A stretch of 22,409 nt of DNA, taken from assembly GCA_002503705.1 (NCBI GenBank), contig DASH01000052.1:8604-31012 (forward strand), given 5' to 3'. The notes under the pieces were generated by a model that saw only the letters and a list, made by a program, of their open reading frames with translations, searched no databases and was not told where the DNA came from. Every line of letters starts with the position of its first letter. The first letter of the stretch is position 1. The translations under genes and the position numbers were made by a program. This document shows positions 21,049 through 22,409 of the stretch, piece after piece. The stretch is from Candidatus Woesearchaeota archaeon UBA153 (GTDB lineage Archaea; Nanobdellota; Nanobdellia; Woesearchaeales; UBA525).

Positions 21049-22260
21049 ATGACCGCGAGATACTCTCCATTCTTGTTTTGCGCTTTCGTCCTCGTCCTCT
21101 TCGCGCTCCCATCGGTCGTCGCTTCGGCCGGCATCCGGGGTCCGGCAGCGTCCCACCTCATTTTCCTCTATGAGCCGAACAGGACGGTGACTGCAACCTT
21201 CGAAGCGCACGGAGCAGAGCACCTCACGACGTACCTTGAAGGAGATCTCCGGGACTCTGCGACCCTCCAGGACCCGAACCCCGGCGGAGGACAACGTTCT
21301 TTCTCCATCACGCTCACCATGCCAGAAGTGCTCGCTCCTGGCAACCATTACCTTTACGTCGGCGTCCGCGAATCCGCCCCCGGGGGAGCCATGATGGGCG
21401 GCGTCGCAGGAGTCAGGCGCAAGATACTCGTGTACGTCCTCGAGCCGAACCCCTACCTCACCATCAGCGATTTCACCGTCGCGAGCGTCCCCGTCAACAC
21501 GTCGACGACTGATGCAATCGTGAAGGTCAAGAGCCTCACCCTCCTCAACCTGACCGATGTCTTCGTCACGGTCACGCTCTCCACGATGAACGGCACCCTT
21601 CTCACGACGAGGACTTCGCCGCCGAAAACAGTCCCGTCCAACACAGAAGTGCCCTTCACCGTGACGCTCCCGACGGCGACGCTCCCGCCCGGTTCGTACG
21701 ACGCGACAGCAGTCCTCCGATACGGCGCGAACACGACGAACGCCTCGACGACGTTCCGCGTCGGCACCCTCGATTTCATACTGCACAAGTATCCTGGCGA
21801 GCTCACCGTTGGCACGCTGAACAAGTTCGTCTTCTCTGTTGAAAGTTTGTGGAGCCTCCGTCTCGACGGCGTGAGCGGCATCGTCACGATTGGTCCCGTC
21901 TCCGAACAGACGCCGGACGTCTCGTTCGAACCGTTCGGTACGACGGAACTGAAGACGTACCTCGATACGGAAACGATGGCGTTGGGGGCCTATGACGGAA
22001 CTATTACTATCGTCCACCCTGATGGCCGGAAAGTCTTCCCTATCCGCGTCTCAATCGTCAACGCGATTCTCCCCGAGACTGTGCCGGAACCCGAGACGCC
22101 CGGCGTCTTCAGCCGCTGGTTCTCCAACCCGCTCTTCCTCCTCTATATCGGACTCTTCGTTATCATCCTCTTCAACATCCTCCTCCTTTTCGTCCTCTTC
22201 CGTCGGAAAGGGAGCGGTCAGACTCCTCCGATGCTCCCCGAGAACAAGAATGACGTGTGA
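21049..22260 (+). CDS. Anchored type I surface protein, beta-sandwich modules, 403 aa
   Basis: ATG 21049 is preferred over an in-frame TTG at 21046. The signal peptide ends near ASA|GI (residue 27). The outside part has repeated beta-sandwich modules: YLTISDFTVASVPVNTS, LPPGSYDATAVLRYGANTT and MALGAYDGTITIVH mark domain ends like those in the 18746 protein (PPGAYDATALFHY). A membrane helix (about 361-385) and a basic, then polar tail end it. This is the third protein of the same plan in the window. It has its own promoter but belongs to the same surface cluster, with the next gene starting 6 nt after its stop. Role inferred: stalk or anchor for secreted surface proteins. Confidence 0.8.
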   Translation: MTARYSPFLFCAFVLVLFALPSVVASAGIRGPAASHLIFLYEPNRTVTATFEAHGAEHLTTYLEGDLRDSATLQDPNPGGGQRSFSITLTMPEVLAPGNHYLYVGVRESAPGGAMMGGVAGVRRKILVYVLEPNPYLTISDFTVASVPVNTSTTDAIVKVKSLTLLNLTDVFVTVTLSTMNGTLLTTRTSPPKTVPSNTEVPFTVTLPTATLPPGSYDATAVLRYGANTTNASTTFRVGTLDFILHKYPGELTVGTLNKFVFSVESLWSLRLDGVSGIVTIGPVSEQTPDVSFEPFGTTELKTYLDTETMALGAYDGTITIVHPDGRKVFPIRVSIVNAILPETVPEPETPGVFSRWFSNPLFLLYIGLFVIILFNILLLFVLFRRKGSGQTPPMLPENKNDV

Positions 22261-22266
22261 GCCTCA

Positions 22267-22409
22267 ATGACGAAACAAGCAAAAAAACAGTCGGAACCTT
22301 CGCGTCGTCACACGACGAGATTTGTGCTCACTCTCGCCCTCTCGCTTTTCCTCATCCTTCTCATCGGCGTCGGCGCGACGCTCACGTACTATTACGGGTA
22401 TTATCTCCT
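22267..22409 (+). CDS. Membrane or exported protein, 3' partial
   Basis: ATG 22267 follows the previous stop by 6 nt. The 47 visible codons read a basic cytoplasmic start (TKQAKKQSEPSRRHTTR), then a hydrophobic helix (FVLTLALSLFLILLIGVGATLT) and YYYGYY. The gene runs off the window. It is probably another anchored surface protein of the operon, but too little is visible to name it. Confidence 0.65.
   Translation, partial: MTKQAKKQSEPSRRHTTRFVLTLALSLFLILLIGVGATLTYYYGYYL

Overview
The window is GC-rich DNA (runs of GAC, CTC, GTC and CGC codons) from an archaeon. The archaeal signs are these. Most transcription units have a TATA-like box centred about 26 nt before a start codon, which suggests leaderless mRNAs. 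There is a tRNA with an intron between positions 37 and 38 that can form a bulge-helix-bulge. There is an XPD-type helicase with four cysteines placed for an Fe-S cluster. The genome also carries very large, sequon-rich secreted beta-sandwich proteins with 'NAH...CC' repeats, a style I associate with DPANN archaea such as the Woesearchaeota group. The lineage is an inference; no rRNA is present to settle it.

Layout. 1-4691 (+): a type I membrane protein whose 5' part is a 15-nt-period polypyrimidine minisatellite, followed by an exported 1084-aa Ig-like protein. 4692-4905: intergenic DNA with hairpins, one of them a copy of a dispersed palindrome. 4906-6816 (-): XPD-like helicase. 7022-7363 (+): small orphan protein. 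7374-9539 (-): nitroreductase then NapA-type Na+/H+ antiporter, one operon. 9540-9796: a strongly folding segment, probable RNA. 9797-11745 (-): tRNA-dihydrouridine synthase with a 70-aa insertion, overlapping an exported FKBP. 11819-11935 (+): tRNA-Ile(UAU) with a 42-nt intron, then two perfect 94-bp tandem repeats of its 3' end and a third partial copy. 12180-12342: a three-way-junction RNA candidate. 12411-13625 (+): parvulin lipoprotein. 13707-14867 (+): HD-domain protein. 14868-15054: AT-rich palindromic promoter region.

15011-22409 (+) is a long cell-surface operon or operon series: a 15-codon leader ORF, an AbrB-like regulator, a one-TM protein, a 1028-aa surface protein with NAH/CC repeats, a beta-helix and Ig-like modules, a 397-aa anchored protein, two short N-terminally anchored proteins, a second ~400-aa anchored protein, and the start of another membrane protein. 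The ~400-aa anchored proteins recur three times and sit beside the giant exported proteins at both ends of the window. Two extracytoplasmic foldases (FKBP and parvulin) lie between. The likely theme is production, folding and anchoring of a glycosylated cell-surface structure. The most novel items are this surface locus, two structured RNA candidates, a palindromic repeat inserted in frame in the dus gene, and the tRNA-tail tandem repeat.
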